64,000 nt of DNA. It comes from Eulemur rufifrons (taxonomy: Eukaryota > Chordata > Mammalia > Primates > Lemuridae). This document shows, piece by piece, positions 62,000 through 64,000 of this stretch (the first letter of the stretch is position 1; each line of letters begins with the position of its first letter). The stretch lies in contig NC_091008.1 of the NCBI RefSeq assembly GCF_041146395.1, forward strand, positions 3,671,501 to 3,735,500, in the 5' to 3' direction. The translations under genes were made by a program, and so were the position numbers. The notes under the pieces were generated by a model. It was not told the DNA's origin and searched no databases. It saw only the letters and a list, made by a program, of their open reading frames with translations.

Positions 62000-64000
62000 A
62001 AGCACCTGTTAACTTTCATATGCAACCGCATGGGTGGGGATAGTGTTACAACTTGATGAGCCAAGAGGAAACTCCTAGACACAGAGGAAAAAGACTCAGA
62101 CATGGAGCTTTTAGGAAAACAACTGATCTGCCTCTTGTTTTATTAATATATCTGTGGCAAAATGCAAAACCGCTAATAAAGCACTTCTCACAATGCATTG
62201 TAATTAGCGGTTTATGAGTCTGTCTGTCTTAGTGGTATGAGGTTCACAAAGTTAGGTAACACCTCTAATATCTTTATCTAGTATTTGGTGCCTGACACTC
62301 TATCTTCAATTATTATTTATTAAACCAATGAAACAAATGAGTGCAAACAGAGTCTTCTTACATTGCATATTTGAAAACCGTATGTATGTGTGATTTTATT
62401 TATATGACTTTATAGACATATATTTTATATAATATGTATTATAGGTGTATTTTTTTTTTTTTTTTTTTTTGCTTTGGTGCGTAGTAGAATAACATTCAGG
62501 GTGATGGGCCATTTGAACAATTAAATGGAGATAAATCCAAGATTACCTGTCCAAGAGCTTTGAGAGTTTTTGAGACTGATGTAATGTGCCCTAAATGTTT
62601 GTATCTCATTCTCTGTAGTGTTTTCTGAAATGTTTATAGACCCATACTTGCTCTCACAGTTTGACAAAAGAATGGGAAAGAACCCAAACTTTATTCATAT
62701 TCATTCTTATGAAGTGAGAATGGAATTTATAGTTGTTCATGCACCTTGATATGAGAAGGCGGCTGGAACTATCTTACATTTTGTCTTGGAAGCCAACAGT
62801 ACGTGACATCACTTCATCTGCTTCCCCCTCTTTCAAACACAGGCCAAAGAACTCAAGTTTAGGGCACTGTCAGAGAGTGCAGATCTGACTAGGATACACC
62901 TGCTCCTCAGTTGGCTGCCTGTTCTTTAATAAAAAAGTTAAGCTTATTTGAGCACATTTCTTTCAGAACCTGAGAAGATGGGGTGGAAGTATCAAGGGAA
63001 CTTGACTTAGCTCACTCATCCTGGCCTTGGAGGTCTCAGAGCCCCTGTTCTTTGTTGTACTAAGACTGTGATTCAGTTGCCTGGGTGTTTTATCTCTTTG
63101 TTCTGAGAAAACTTGTTAAATATCTCCTAAGATGTATTTTTCTTATCACATCACATTAAGTCATTTTTCAGTATCCAGTAGTTTATTTGAGACTTTTCTC
63201 AGAGTCGCAAGTTGCTTATTTTAGCCGTGTTAGGGGTAAGTTGAATGGAATGTTCATAATATATACAGTTGGATTCACAACATCTACTTATTGCTGGAAT
63301 TGTAAATTACTTATGCACTTGCAATAAAATGTAAGCATTTTATAATAAGCATGGGTGCATATTAAGTTTTGGAATTCAATGTGATGATTGCCAGTAATTT
63401 TAAGTCTTAACTGTTATTAAATAGTACATGTAGCCCAAACTTTAATCATGTTGGGTAGAAGGGAGCACTGTGTGGATTTTGGAAGTGAGAATTCAAGTCT
63501 CTCCAGTTCATAGCTATTCGTAGCTACCCCGTACCCAGTCCCCCTTGGAAAAACTGGTTCTCTAGTCCATTTATTGTCCTTAATTATGTCAGTGGTCAAT
63601 ATCAATTTTCTAGCAAGACATCAAACAAGGTAAATGAGGACTCTTCTCTACATGTATCTATTGGAAAGCTTTTGAGGAGCTATTGAAGGGCCTGTTGGGC
63701 AAGGCCTTAATGAATGTAAGACGTGTTCGTTTTAGGAAGCTCATATACTTTCGCATTGTCAATATGGTGACATATAGTATTACTTTCATTTCAATCATGC
63801 TAGCTGGTGATGTCAGAGGGAATGCTGTCTGGTTGTCTGTACTGATCTATCTTTACTATGCACAAATATTCCATAATATTTTTCTAGAAAGTCAGAACAT
63901 TAATAAGAAAATTAACTCCTAAGGTGACACCAGGTTCTGGACGAGAGCACGTCATAACTGTTTGCTTTTGACAAGTAGATCTGCAGTAGAAATATATTGA
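62000..64000. other. Unique DNA, no gene recognised
   Basis: A poly-T run lies at 62452-62471 with no recognisable SINE or LINE attached. The plus frame 63683-63922 (79 codons) is rich in isoleucine and tyrosine, has no domain, and reads like AT-rich noncoding DNA. Confidence 0.4.

Noticed and set aside
61529..62005. Minus-strand open frame of 158 codons
   Set aside because: Its first half is antisense Alu sequence (typical '[18 protein letters not shown]' residues), so it is repeat-derived.

Overview
This window is nuclear DNA from a mammal, very probably a strepsirrhine primate and most likely a lemur. Two things support this. First, the Alu SINEs carry the strepsirrhine form: 'gctgacgccacggcactcac' in the right arm and a longer middle linker containing 'tatatatag'. 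Second, the youngest L1 3' ends carry the 'tttcagaatatta..ggaggta' tail that replaces the usual anthropoid L1 3' UTR end. The background is AT-rich and interspersed with ancient mammalian MIR, L2, MER5, MLT1 and L1M copies. I found no recognisable host protein-coding gene, tRNA, rRNA or CRISPR array. The open frames are short, mostly under 110 codons, overlap on both strands and often lie inside repeats. I read the window as intergenic or deep intronic.

Layout. Positions 1-3.8 kb hold unique DNA with L2 and MIR relics and an odd CpG-rich, pyrimidine-rich block (867-1176). Positions 3.88-5.29 kb hold a lineage-specific L1 3' end, a tiny inverted L1 tail and a young Alu with a perfect target-site duplication. 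A second young Alu lies at 7.46-7.81 kb. From 8 to 21 kb there are L2, MIR and Alu copies, an old L1 ORF2 relic (about 19.03-20.06 kb) and a MER5-type element. A MaLR LTR lies at 21.2-21.8 kb. From 22 to 36 kb the DNA is relatively repeat-poor, with several stretches that look like conserved noncoding elements, best at 30.43-31.33 kb. An almost full-length mariner transposon occupies 36.61-37.88 kb on the minus strand, and a truncated relative sits at 54.26-54.70 kb. Old L1 copies lie at 39.98-40.59 and 42.16-43.11 kb, and a lineage-specific L1 3' end at 43.85-44.47 kb. From 46.9 to 49.7 kb there are two more enhancer-like stretches, a possible spliced exon and a minute L1 insertion. From 51.2 to 58.7 kb there is an interrupted L1M 3' UTR, a very young Alu, an MLT1 LTR, the second mariner and a candidate processed pseudogene. 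Near 60.7-60.9 kb is a small CpG-island-like patch ending in a good splice-donor match.

The most notable item is the mariner family. Its terminal repeats and transposase do not look like the Hsmar1 or Hsmar2 families of human DNA as I know them. The larger copy keeps the D,D34D catalytic triad but is broken by two single-base frameshifts. A lineage-restricted mariner in a lemur-like genome would suggest horizontal transfer, which needs a database comparison. All function calls for noncoding stretches are inference from sequence appearance, because no alignment could be run.
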